The translations under genes were made by a program, and so were the position numbers. From Oscillospiraceae bacterium (lineage in GTDB: Bacteria; Bacillota_A; Clostridia; Oscillospirales; Oscillospiraceae), in NCBI GenBank assembly GCA_017408725.1, contig JAFQUA010000050.1:1-45607 (forward strand): a DNA stretch of 45,607 nt, given 5' to 3'. Positions 28,624 through 36,354 of the stretch are shown here, piece after piece. The stretch's first letter is position 1. Each line of letters begins with the position of its first letter. The notes below the pieces were generated by a model. It was given only the letters and a program-made list of their open reading frames with translations. It made no database searches and had not been told where the DNA came from.

Positions 28624-29514
28624 ATGAAAGGTATTATTTTAGCTGGCGGCTCCGGTACAAGACTTTATCCGCTAACCAAGGTCACATCCAAACAGCTTTT
28701 GCCAATCTACGACAAGCCCATGATCTACTACCCCATGTCCGTTTTGATGAGTGCAGGCATTCGGGATATTCTGATCATCTCCACGCCTCAGGATCTGCCC
28801 CGTTTTGAGCAACTTCTGGGCGACGGACATCAGTTCGGCGTGAAGCTAAGCTATGTAGAGCAGCCCTCCCCCGACGGCCTGGCCCAGGCATTCATTCTGG
28901 GTGCCGACTTTATTGGCGACGACACCGCCGCCATGGTGCTGGGCGATAACATTTTCGCAGGCCACGGATTGAAGAAGCGTTTGAAGTCCGCTGTTGAAAA
29001 TGCAGAGACCGGCAAGGGTGCTACTGTTTTCGGCTATTATGTTGATGACCCCGAGCGCTTTGGCATTGTGGAATTTGATAAAGAGGGCCGTGCTATCTCT
29101 ATCGAAGAGAAGCCCGCCAAGCCCAAGAGCAACTACTGCGTCACCGGACTGTACTTCTATGACAACCGGGTGGTGGAGTATGCCAAAAATTTGAAGCCCT
29201 CTGCCCGGGGCGAGCTGGAAATTACCGATCTGAACCGGATTTATCTGGAGCAGGGTGAGCTGAATGTAGAACTGCTGGGTCAGGGATTTACCTGGCTGGA
29301 TACCGGAACCCATGAGAGCCTCGTGGATGCAACCAACTTTGTCAAAACCGTTGAGACCCATCAGCACCGCAAAATCGCCTGTCTGGAAGAAATTGCGTAT
29401 TTGAACGGCTGGATCACGAAAGAGGATGTTTTGGCAGTATACGAAGTTCTGAAAAAGAATCAGTACGGCCAGTACCTGAAGGATGTTCTGGACGGAAAAT
29501 ACATTGACAAATAA
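28624..29514 (+). CDS. rfbA: Glucose-1-phosphate thymidylyltransferase
   Basis: RfbA/RmlA makes dTDP-glucose from glucose-1-phosphate and dTTP, step 1 of dTDP-L-rhamnose synthesis. The 296 residues are of normal length. Signatures are [17 protein letters not shown] (nucleotide-binding loop), [22 protein letters not shown] (metal-binding Asp), [20 protein letters not shown] and [12 protein letters not shown]. The frame is open upstream to 28573 inside the preceding gene, but the ATG at 28624 carries the conserved N-terminus and follows AAAGGTGGG by about 8 nt. It is the first of the four consecutive rhamnose genes A-B-D-C. Confidence 0.97.
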   Translation: MKGIILAGGSGTRLYPLTKVTSKQLLPIYDKPMIYYPMSVLMSAGIRDILIISTPQDLPRFEQLLGDGHQFGVKLSYVEQPSPDGLAQAFILGADFIGDDTAAMVLGDNIFAGHGLKKRLKSAVENAETGKGATVFGYYVDDPERFGIVEFDKEGRAISIEEKPAKPKSNYCVTGLYFYDNRVVEYAKNLKPSARGELEITDLNRIYLEQGELNVELLGQGFTWLDTGTHESLVDATNFVKTVETHQHRKIACLEEIAYLNGWITKEDVLAVYEVLKKNQYGQYLKDVLDGKYIDK

Positions 29515-29526
29515 GGAGATTTCGTC

Positions 29527-30546
29527 ATGACTATTATCGTAACCGGTGGTGCCGGCTTTATCGGCTCCAACTTTGTGTTCCATATGCTGGGTAAATACCC
29601 GGACTACCGTATCATCTGTCTGGACAAGCTGACTTATGCCGGCAACCTGTCCACCCTGGCTCCCGTTATGGACAATCCCAACTTCCGTTTTGTGAAGCTG
29701 GACATCTGCGACCGCGAGGGCGTTTACAAGCTGTTTGAGGAAGAGCATCCCGACATCGTTGTTAACTTTGCCGCTGAGAGCCATGTGGACCGTTCCATTG
29801 AGAATCCCGAGATCTTCCTGCAGACCAACATTCTGGGTACCCAGGTGCTGATGGATGCCTGCCGTAAGTACGGCATCACCCGTTACCATCAGGTTTCCAC
29901 CGACGAAGTCTACGGCGACCTGCCGCTGGACCGCCCTGACCTGTTCTTTACCGAGGAGACCCCCATTCATACCAGTTCTCCTTACTCCTCCTCCAAGGCA
30001 GGCGCAGACCTGCTGGTCATGGCCTACCACCGTACCTACGGCCTGCCCGTGACCATCTCCCGCTGCTCCAATAACTACGGTCCCTATCACTTCCCCGAAA
30101 AGCTGATTCCTCTGATGATCGCCAATGCTTTGGCGGACAAGCCCCTGCCTGTATATGGCGAGGGCCTGAATGTCCGTGACTGGCTGTATGTGGAGGATCA
30201 CTGCAAGGCCATCGATCTGATCATCCACAAGGGCCGGGTAGGCGAGGTCTACAATGTGGGCGGCCACAACGAAAAGCAGAATATCGAAATTGTCAAGATC
30301 ATCTGCAGGGAGCTGGGCAAGCCCGAAAGCCTGATCACCCATGTGGGCGACCGGAAGGGTCACGATATGCGTTATGCCATCGATCCTACTAAGATCCACA
30401 ATGAGCTGGGCTGGCTGCCTGAGACCATGTTCGAGGAAGGCATCAAGAAGACCATCCAGTGGTATCTGGACAATAAGGAATGGTGGCAGACCATCATTTC
30501 CGGCGAGTACCAGAATTATTACGAGAAAATGTATTCTAACCGCTGA
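29527..30546 (+). CDS. rfbB: dTDP-glucose 4,6-dehydratase
   Basis: RfbB/RmlB catalyses the second rhamnose step, giving dTDP-4-keto-6-deoxyglucose. The 339-residue SDR shows IIVTGGAGFIGSNFVFHML, CLDKLTYAGNLSTL, NFAAESHVDRSI, the active-site TDEVYGDL and SPYSSSKAGADLLV (YxxxK type), and CSNNYGPYHFPEKLIPLMI. It lacks any membrane domain, unlike the UDP-GlcNAc dehydratase earlier in the operon. AAGGAG lies about 8 nt upstream. Its codon use is more strongly C/G-ending than that of neighbours such as wecB or wzx, suggesting that this sub-block is older or better adapted to the host. Confidence 0.97.
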   Translation: MTIIVTGGAGFIGSNFVFHMLGKYPDYRIICLDKLTYAGNLSTLAPVMDNPNFRFVKLDICDREGVYKLFEEEHPDIVVNFAAESHVDRSIENPEIFLQTNILGTQVLMDACRKYGITRYHQVSTDEVYGDLPLDRPDLFFTEETPIHTSSPYSSSKAGADLLVMAYHRTYGLPVTISRCSNNYGPYHFPEKLIPLMIANALADKPLPVYGEGLNVRDWLYVEDHCKAIDLIIHKGRVGEVYNVGGHNEKQNIEIVKIICRELGKPESLITHVGDRKGHDMRYAIDPTKIHNELGWLPETMFEEGIKKTIQWYLDNKEWWQTIISGEYQNYYEKMYSNR

Positions 30547-30561
30547 GCGGGAGGGTTTTGC

Positions 30562-31476
30562 ATGAAAGTTTTTGTTACCGGTGTCGGCGGCCAGCTGGGC
30601 CACGATGTAATGAATGAATTGGCGAAACGGGGCCATGAAGGTGTGGGCAGTGATATTGCCCCTGCTTATAGCGGCATTCAGGACGGTTCTGCCGTCTGCT
30701 CTATGCCTTATGTGGCTATGGATATTACCGATGCCGAGCAGGTTCGCAAGGTAATTTCCGATGTGAAACCGGATGCGGTGATTCACTGCGCAGCATGGAC
30801 GGCTGTGGATTTGGCCGAGGATGAAGATAAGCAGGCGAAGGTTCATGCCATCAATGCGGTTGGTACGCAGAATATTGCCAATGTCTGCAAAGAACTGGAT
30901 TGCAAGATGATCTACATCAGCACAGATTATGTATTTAACGGTCAGGGCGAAACACCTTGGGTTCCGGACTGTAAGGACTATGCGCCGCTGAGCGTTTACG
31001 GTGCATCCAAGTTGGCCGGCGAGTTGGCAGTGGCGAACACGTTGGAAAAGTTTTTTATCGTCCGCATCGCCTGGGTCTTTGGCCTGAATGGCAACAATTT
31101 CATCAAAACCATGCTGAACCTGAGCAAAAAGTACGACACCCTGCGGGTGGTAAATGACCAGATCGGCACTCCCACCTATACGCTGGACCTTTCCCGTTTG
31201 CTGGTGGATATGGTTGAGACAGATAAGTACGGCTATTACCATGCCACCAACGAGGGCGGATACATCAGCTGGCACGAATTTGCCTGTGAGATTTTTAAGC
31301 AGGCAGGCATCCAGATGACAGTCAACCCGGTTACAACCGCAGAATACGGTGTATCCAAGGCTGCCAGACCCTTCAACAGCCGGCTTGACAAATCCAAGCT
31401 GGTAGAAGCCGGTTTTGAACCGCTTCCCTCCTGGCAGGATGCGTTGGCAAGATACTTGAAAGAAATCGAGGAATAA
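30562..31476 (+). CDS. rfbD: dTDP-4-dehydrorhamnose reductase
   Basis: RfbD/RmlD is the final step, an NAD(P)H-dependent reduction to dTDP-L-rhamnose. The 304-residue SDR starts MKVFVTGVGGQLGHDVMNEL, with VIHCAAWTAVDLAEDE, KMIYISTDYVFNGQ, SVYGASKLAGE (YxxxK) and RIAWVFGLNGNNFIKTML, and ends with an ArnA-like substrate region (SRLDKSKLVEAGFEPLPSWQ). A GGAGG ribosome-binding site is 7-8 nt before the ATG, 15 nt after the rfbB stop. The gene order A-B-D-C differs from the common A-C-B-D or B-D-A-C orders but contains the complete set. Confidence 0.96.
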   Translation: MKVFVTGVGGQLGHDVMNELAKRGHEGVGSDIAPAYSGIQDGSAVCSMPYVAMDITDAEQVRKVISDVKPDAVIHCAAWTAVDLAEDEDKQAKVHAINAVGTQNIANVCKELDCKMIYISTDYVFNGQGETPWVPDCKDYAPLSVYGASKLAGELAVANTLEKFFIVRIAWVFGLNGNNFIKTMLNLSKKYDTLRVVNDQIGTPTYTLDLSRLLVDMVETDKYGYYHATNEGGYISWHEFACEIFKQAGIQMTVNPVTTAEYGVSKAARPFNSRLDKSKLVEAGFEPLPSWQDALARYLKEIEE

Positions 31477-31478
31477 TT

Positions 31479-32087
31479 ATGGGCCAGATTACAGTTGAGA
31501 AGAATGTAGGCGGCATTGAGGGCCTTTGTGTGATTACCCCTGCTGTCCACGGCGACCACCGGGGCTACTTCATGGAAACCTACAGCCAAAGAGATATGGA
31601 AGAGGCTGGGCTGAACATTCCCTTTGTGCAGGATAATCAATCTATGTCCGTCAAGGGCGTGCTGCGGGGTCTGCACTTCCAGAAGCAATATCCCCAGACT
31701 AAGCTGGTACGGGCAATCAAGGGCAGCGTTTTTGATGTTGCGGTGGACTTGCGTGCAGGTTCTGCCACCTACGGCAAATGGTACGGTGTGCTGCTGACCG
31801 AGGAGAACAAAAAGCAGTTCCTGATCCCCAAGGGCTTTGCCCACGGTTTTCTGGTGCTGACGGATACCGCCGAGTTCTGCTACAAGTGCGATGATTTCTA
31901 CCACGCCAATGACGAAGGCGGTCTTGCTTGGAATGATCCTGCCATCGGCATTCAGTGGCCGGAATTGGTTGGCACATATAACGGCACCGCATCCGCAGAA
32001 GGCTATACACTTTCCGACGGTACGCCTCTAAAGTTATCCGAAAAGGATCAAAAGTGGCTGGGATTCAAGGATACATTCCGTTTTTAA
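31479..32087 (+). CDS. rfbC: dTDP-4-dehydrorhamnose 3,5-epimerase
   Basis: RfbC/RmlC epimerises the 4-keto sugar at C3 and C5 before reduction. The 202-residue cupin shows DHRGYFMETYSQRDM, FVQDNQSMSVKGVLRGLHF (catalytic His region), DVAVDLRAGSATYGKW, FLIPKGFAHGFLVL (second His) and the C-terminal catalytic-tyrosine region around CYKCDDFYHANDEGGL. It starts 3 nt after the rfbD stop, with GAGGAA inside the end of rfbD, so translation is coupled. With it the dTDP-rhamnose pathway is complete within the operon. Confidence 0.96.
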   Translation: MGQITVEKNVGGIEGLCVITPAVHGDHRGYFMETYSQRDMEEAGLNIPFVQDNQSMSVKGVLRGLHFQKQYPQTKLVRAIKGSVFDVAVDLRAGSATYGKWYGVLLTEENKKQFLIPKGFAHGFLVLTDTAEFCYKCDDFYHANDEGGLAWNDPAIGIQWPELVGTYNGTASAEGYTLSDGTPLKLSEKDQKWLGFKDTFRF

Positions 32088-32117
32088 TAATTACAAAGAT
32101 TGCAGAAAGGGCGTACA

Positions 32118-33209
32118 ATGAAAAAAGTTATGCTTGTCTTTGGGACTCGTCCTGAAGCGATTAAAATGTGTCCGCTGGTAAACGAACTGAAGCAGCGCAA
32201 ATCCATACAAACGATCGTTTGTGTCACCGGACAGCATCGGCAAATGCTCGATCAGGTTCTGGAAACCTTCAATGTTATCCCGGATTATGATCTGTCGATC
32301 ATGAAAGAACGTCAGACTTTGTTTGACGTTACAACCAATATTCTTAACAAAATCAAGGATGTGCTGGAAACAGAAAGACCGGATGTGGTGCTCGTTCACG
32401 GTGATACATCTACTACTTTTGTAACAGCATTGGCTTGTTTTTATTTACAGATCCCCGTAGGCCATGTAGAGGCCGGTTTGCGCACATACAACATCTATTC
32501 TCCTTATCCCGAAGAATTCAACCGGCAGGCCGTTGGTATCATCAGCCAGTATAATTTTGCGCCCACAGAGCAATCTAAGCAGAACCTTTTGCGGGAAGGC
32601 AAACAGGCAGACAGCATTTTTGTCACGGGAAATACTGCGATTGACGCCTTAAAGACCACCGTACGGAAAGACTACACCCACCCCGAATTGGAGTGGGCAA
32701 AAGACAGCCGCTTGATCATGATCACGGCACACCGCCGCGAAAATCTTGGCGAACCGATGAAGCACATGTTCCGGGCAATTCTCCGGGTTATGGAGGAGCA
32801 TCCGGATGTGAAAGCAATTTACCCCATCCACATGAATCCTGCCGTTCGTGAAATCGCGGATTCCATTTTGGGTAAAAATGACCGCATTCACATTATTGAG
32901 CCCTTGGAAGTTCTGGACTTCCACAACTTCCTGGCGCGCAGCTATATGATTCTGACCGATTCCGGCGGCATTCAGGAAGAGGCCCCCAGCTTAGGCAAAC
33001 CCGTTTTGGTTATGCGGGATACCACGGAGCGTCCGGAGGGAATCGCGGCAGGAACTTTGAAGCTGGTGGGTACAGACGAAGAGACGATTTATCAGCACTT
33101 CAAGCTTCTGCTGGAAGACAACGCAGCCTACGAAAGCATGAGCAAAGCCTCCAACCCCTATGGCGATGGCTTTGCCTGCGTACGAATCGCAGATATTCTG
33201 GAGGGTTAA
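32118..33209 (+). CDS. wecB: Non-hydrolysing UDP-GlcNAc 2-epimerase
   Basis: WecB/MnaA interconverts UDP-GlcNAc and UDP-ManNAc. The 363-residue GT-B-fold epimerase begins KKVMLVFGTRPEAIKM and shows VHGDTSTTFVTALACF, GHVEAGLRT, FNRQAVGIISQY, ITAHRRENLGEPM and the donor-binding TDSGGIQEEAPSLGKPVLVM followed by RDTTERPEGIAAGT. The ATG at 32118 stands about 8 nt after AGAAAGGG; the frame is open to a TTG at 32100, which lacks support. No UDP-ManNAc dehydrogenase of clear WecC type is adjacent, so the ManNAc may be used directly. Confidence 0.96.
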   Translation: MKKVMLVFGTRPEAIKMCPLVNELKQRKSIQTIVCVTGQHRQMLDQVLETFNVIPDYDLSIMKERQTLFDVTTNILNKIKDVLETERPDVVLVHGDTSTTFVTALACFYLQIPVGHVEAGLRTYNIYSPYPEEFNRQAVGIISQYNFAPTEQSKQNLLREGKQADSIFVTGNTAIDALKTTVRKDYTHPELEWAKDSRLIMITAHRRENLGEPMKHMFRAILRVMEEHPDVKAIYPIHMNPAVREIADSILGKNDRIHIIEPLEVLDFHNFLARSYMILTDSGGIQEEAPSLGKPVLVMRDTTERPEGIAAGTLKLVGTDEETIYQHFKLLLEDNAAYESMSKASNPYGDGFACVRIADILEG

Positions 33210-33210
33210 T

Positions 33211-34287
33211 ATGAAGGTATTTGCTCTTTACCTTCCCCAGTTTCATGAAATCCCGGAAAACAATGAATGGTGGGGCAAGGGCTTTACAGAATGGACCAAT
33301 GTCCGAAAAGCCAAGCCGTTATTTAAGGGCCACGTGCAGCCGTTAATTCCTTTGGACAACCGTTATTACGATTTGCGTGACAAGGAAACTGTGGCATGGC
33401 AAACGGAAATAATGAAATCCTATGGCATCTCCGGCATGATCTATTACCACTATTACTTTAAGGGGAAAAAGCTGTTGGAAGAACCGGCAGAAAACCTTTT
33501 GAAGTGGACGGACATTGACCAGCCTTTCTTCTTCTGCTGGGCAAACCATTCCTGGAACCGGGCGTGGAAAGGCTCCAGAGAAGTTCTGCTGGAACAGACA
33601 TACGGCAATCAAGCGGATTGGAGAGCGCATTTCGAGTATTTGCTGCCGTTCTTTCAGGATGCGCGATATGAGAAAAAGGACAACAAGCCGCTGTTCATGA
33701 TTTATGACACCAGCTTTTCTGAGAAAAATGAAATGTTGGAATGCTTCAATACCTGGTGTATTGAGAGCGGATTTGACGGTATTTACCCCATTGAGCTCTG
33801 TATGACCGTCAAGGGCAATGCTTTTGCGGCATTCTCTGAGAACATGTCACCCTTGAGTGAAAAATGCTTCCTGTCTGAGCCTTCTGTCGGAAGGCTGTTG
33901 ACGTATCCCGTGGATTCCTTCTTTGCGAGAGTTATGAAGAAGCTGAAAACCGTGCTTCGCGCAAAGGGAATATTAAGGACCGTACAGATTTTAAGCGGAA
34001 ATAAGATTTATCAAACAATGATCGACAAAGAACCGCACGGAGAGAATATCATCCGTGGCATGTTCTTTGGTTGGGACAATACCCCCAGACACAGCTTCCG
34101 GGGATACATCATCACACCTCCCTCTAAAGAAATCTTTATGCAGTATGCGCAGACCATAAAAGACGATGAGTATGTCTTTGTGAATGCATGGAATGAATGG
34201 GCAGAGGGTATGATTCTGGAACCCACACAGCAGAACGGTTATCAATATTTAGAGTGGATCAACGAATGGATCAAGAGTTGCCACTAA
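33211..34287 (+). CDS. WbsX-type glycosyltransferase (GH99-like domain)
   Basis: This 358-residue protein begins MKVFALYLPQFHEIPENNEWWGKG in two blocks: VFALYLPQFHEIPEN then WWGKGFTEWTNVRKAKP. It has YDLRDKETVAWQ, ISGMIYYHYYFKGKKLLEEP, FFFCWANHSWNRAWKG and a C-terminal FVNAWNEWAEGMILEP, all signatures of WbsX/GTWbsX proteins found in O-antigen and capsule clusters. They share a barrel with GH99 endomannosidases and are believed to act as glycosyltransferases, though the mechanism is poorly known. GGAGGG lies 5 nt before the ATG at 33211; the gene nearly abuts wecB. No signal peptide is seen, consistent with a cytoplasmic enzyme. Confidence 0.87.
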   Translation: MKVFALYLPQFHEIPENNEWWGKGFTEWTNVRKAKPLFKGHVQPLIPLDNRYYDLRDKETVAWQTEIMKSYGISGMIYYHYYFKGKKLLEEPAENLLKWTDIDQPFFFCWANHSWNRAWKGSREVLLEQTYGNQADWRAHFEYLLPFFQDARYEKKDNKPLFMIYDTSFSEKNEMLECFNTWCIESGFDGIYPIELCMTVKGNAFAAFSENMSPLSEKCFLSEPSVGRLLTYPVDSFFARVMKKLKTVLRAKGILRTVQILSGNKIYQTMIDKEPHGENIIRGMFFGWDNTPRHSFRGYIITPPSKEIFMQYAQTIKDDEYVFVNAWNEWAEGMILEPTQQNGYQYLEWINEWIKSCH

Positions 34288-34300
34288 GGTTGTGTACAAA

Positions 34301-35779
34301 ATGGATGAAAAAATGAACAAAAGCAAACAACCTTCAATAAAGCTGAATTTGTTGATGAATATGATATTGACGATGTCGTCATTTATATTCCCACTGATAA
34401 CATTCCCCTATGTCTCCCGTATCCTTTTAGCTGAGGGAAATGGAAAAGTGCAAATGGCTGCATCATTTGTTGCTTATTTTTCGTTATTAGCACAGTTAGG
34501 AATACCCACACACGGCATTCGTGCATGCGCCGCGGCGCGAGACAACAAGTTGGAATTAACACGGGCTGTTCATGAATTGATTGTTATTCAGAGCGTTACG
34601 GTATTACTATCTTATGCGCTATTTACTGTTTGCTTAGCCTATATTCCAAAACTCCAAAACGAAAAAACCTTGTACTTGATTACCAGTGCGAGAATTTTCT
34701 TTGGCGCTGTAGGCATGGAGTGGTTGTTTAAGGCATTAGAGCGGTATAGCTACATTACAATCCGCTCCCTTGTCTTTAAGGTAATTTCTCTTGTGGCCAT
34801 GTTCTTGCTGGTGCATAGCAAAGAGGATTATGTTATTTACGGTGGCATAAGTGTAATGGCTGCTGTAGGTTCTAACATTATGAATTTATCCCAGATCCCT
34901 AAATATGTATATCTAAAGCCCGTTGGTAACTACAATTTCAAAAAGCACCTGAAGCCGATATTTGTTTTGTTTGCGTATGTTTGCGCGACAACCATTTATA
35001 CCAACCTTGACTCGGTTATGCTTGGTTTTATGACAACAGACACGGATGTTGGATATTACAGCGTTGCTATCAAAATCAAAGATGTTTTGGTCAGCGTTGT
35101 CACAGCATTGGGTGTCGTCTTACTGCCTAGAGTATCGTATTATTATGAGCAGGGAAGATTGGATGAATTTTGGAATATGGCCGCTAAGGCGCTTCGTGTA
35201 GTTTTATTAATTTCAATTCCTCTTGCTGTCTACTTTATGATCTATGCGGATAATAGCATTTACTTTTTGTCCGGCGATGGTTATGCCGGGTCTATTCTCC
35301 CAATGATTGTAATTATGCCAACATTAATTTGCATTGGCGTAACCAGCGTTACAGGTGTTCAGGTTCTAATTCCAACAAAAAGAGAAAATATTGTTCTTTA
35401 CGCCTCTATTGTTGGCGCGGTTGTGGACTGTATCCTAAACGTTCTCCTCATTCCGTCTTTGCGCGCAACCGGTGCCGCGATTGGTACTTTGGCGGCCGAA
35501 GCCGTGGTTCTCGTTATTCATTTATGGGTACTGTGGAAAGATGTTCATGGTATGATGAAAATAAAAGAAATCGGAAAAATCCTTGGTGCAACAATTATCT
35601 CCGGATTAGCCTCTGCTTGGGTTATGTTTATAGGTGCTTCCGATTTTGTTACCTTAGCACTTTCCGCAAGTTTGTTTTTCTGTGTATACGCAGTACTGCT
35701 ACACATTTTTAGAGAATCGGCGTTTATGCAAATTGAAGAAACCGCCAAGACTTGGATCCAGTCGAAACGAAAGCACTAA
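34301..35779 (+). CDS. wzx: Polysaccharide repeat-unit flippase (Wzx, MATE/MOP superfamily)
   Basis: Wzx moves undecaprenyl-linked repeat units to the outer face. This 492-residue membrane protein has about 12-14 hydrophobic helices, beginning LNLLMNMILTMSSFIFPLIT and FPYVSRILLAEGNGKVQMA, with TTIYTNLDSVMLGFMTTDTDVGYY in its middle (read as ATTIYTNLDSVMLG and VGYYSVAIKIKD) and AAIGTLAAEAVVLVIHL late, all typical of the Wzx family. I start at the ATG at 34301 behind AAGG; the GTG at 34292 is too close to it, and the ATG at 34313 is possible. Its base composition is clearly more AT-rich than that of the flanking genes, as is common for exchangeable Wzx genes. It is the last gene of the operon; a strong terminator follows. 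Confidence 0.93.
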   Translation: MDEKMNKSKQPSIKLNLLMNMILTMSSFIFPLITFPYVSRILLAEGNGKVQMAASFVAYFSLLAQLGIPTHGIRACAAARDNKLELTRAVHELIVIQSVTVLLSYALFTVCLAYIPKLQNEKTLYLITSARIFFGAVGMEWLFKALERYSYITIRSLVFKVISLVAMFLLVHSKEDYVIYGGISVMAAVGSNIMNLSQIPKYVYLKPVGNYNFKKHLKPIFVLFAYVCATTIYTNLDSVMLGFMTTDTDVGYYSVAIKIKDVLVSVVTALGVVLLPRVSYYYEQGRLDEFWNMAAKALRVVLLISIPLAVYFMIYADNSIYFLSGDGYAGSILPMIVIMPTLICIGVTSVTGVQVLIPTKRENIVLYASIVGAVVDCILNVLLIPSLRATGAAIGTLAAEAVVLVIHLWVLWKDVHGMMKIKEIGKILGATIISGLASAWVMFIGASDFVTLALSASLFFCVYAVLLHIFRESAFMQIEETAKTWIQSKRKH

Positions 35780-35821
35780 GCATTTTGGGCAAAATCAGTT
35801 CTTTCTGGTATAATACTAACG

Positions 35822-35860
35822 AAACCGGAGACATCTTAAAAGATGTCTCCGGTTTTCGTT
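35822..35860 (+). terminator. Terminator of the surface-glycan operon
   Basis: A 16-bp perfect stem (35822-35837 / 35840-35855) with a very small loop is followed by TCGTTT. It begins 42 bp after the wzx stop. A TATAAT-like box stands just upstream at 35809-35814. Confidence 0.85.
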
Positions 35861-35883
35861 TCTATTGTCCTGCGACCTGCCGA

Positions 35884-36069
35884 TCACGAAACTTCTACAC
35901 CATGCTTGTCGAGAATCGCCACTATATCATTCGATAAGAGCTTCTTTAATTGCCCAAAGGGCAATTTGGCAAATGCCGCTATGAGTATATCCATGTCGCT
36001 TGCCTTATCACCCTTTTCTTTGACGGATTTGTTATAGGCAAGGATCTTCGCTTTCAAATCAGGCTTCAT
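35884..36069 (-). CDS. Small phage-cassette protein, 61 residues
   Basis: This small basic/acidic helical protein (LKAKILAYNKSVKEKGDK, then DILIAAFAKLPFGQLKKLL) shows no membrane segment and no motif I can name. Its start overlaps the stop of the 91-residue gene as ATGA (36066-36069), and GGGGTGA precedes it on the minus strand, so it appears to be a genuine, translationally coupled third gene of the tail cassette. Genes of this size often follow tail-fibre genes and precede holin/endolysin genes in phages of Clostridia; here nothing of that kind follows, and the glycan-operon terminator is next. Confidence 0.6.
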   Translation of the reverse strand: MKPDLKAKILAYNKSVKEKGDKASDMDILIAAFAKLPFGQLKKLLSNDIVAILDKHGVEVS

Positions 36070-36341
36070 TCCGTCACCCCACTCAAGAGCATGTCCAACG
36101 CTTCTTCCAACGCCGTGATCCGTTCCGCTTCTGTGGGCGGAGCTTCGGGTTCAGGGTCAAATTCACCTGCCGCATCAATTGTACCGGGAACCGCTTCCTT
36201 TTCCGCAATGGAATAATTGGCATCGTAAACAGCTTGTGTTTTACATGGAATTTCTACATAGGAAGATAATTCTTCAATCTTCGGCCTTTCCTCTGTGCCG
36301 CGGTTGACGCAAGTACGGCGGGTATACTTAATTACTTTCAT
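36066..36341 (-). CDS. Small phage-tail-associated hypothetical protein, 91 residues
   Basis: It starts MKVIKYTRRTCVNRGTEER, a basic N-terminus, and ends in an acidic linker (FDPEPEAPPTEAE) and a short coiled-coil-like helix (RITALEEALDMLLSG). This layout is frequent in small proteins encoded directly after phage tail-fibre genes of Clostridia (family knowledge, not a named domain). A strong AAGGAGGGG lies 6 nt before the ATG, 13 nt after the baseplate-gene stop. Its stop overlaps the start of the 61-residue gene. Function unknown. Confidence 0.65.
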   Translation of the reverse strand: MKVIKYTRRTCVNRGTEERPKIEELSSYVEIPCKTQAVYDANYSIAEKEAVPGTIDAAGEFDPEPEAPPTEAERITALEEALDMLLSGVTE

Positions 36342-36354
36342 AAAATTCCCCTCC

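Noticed and set aside
28846..31275. 809-codon open frame on the minus strand opposite rfbA-rfbB-rfbD
   Set aside because: It spans three genes with clear full-length homology on the other strand, has no ribosome-binding site or recognisable motif, and is a by-product of the codon bias of the sense genes.
32207..32222. 16-bp perfect palindrome ACAAACGATCGTTTGT
   Set aside because: It lies within the coding sequence of wecB and is explained by conserved codons; it shares only a short core with the 14-mer repeat end.
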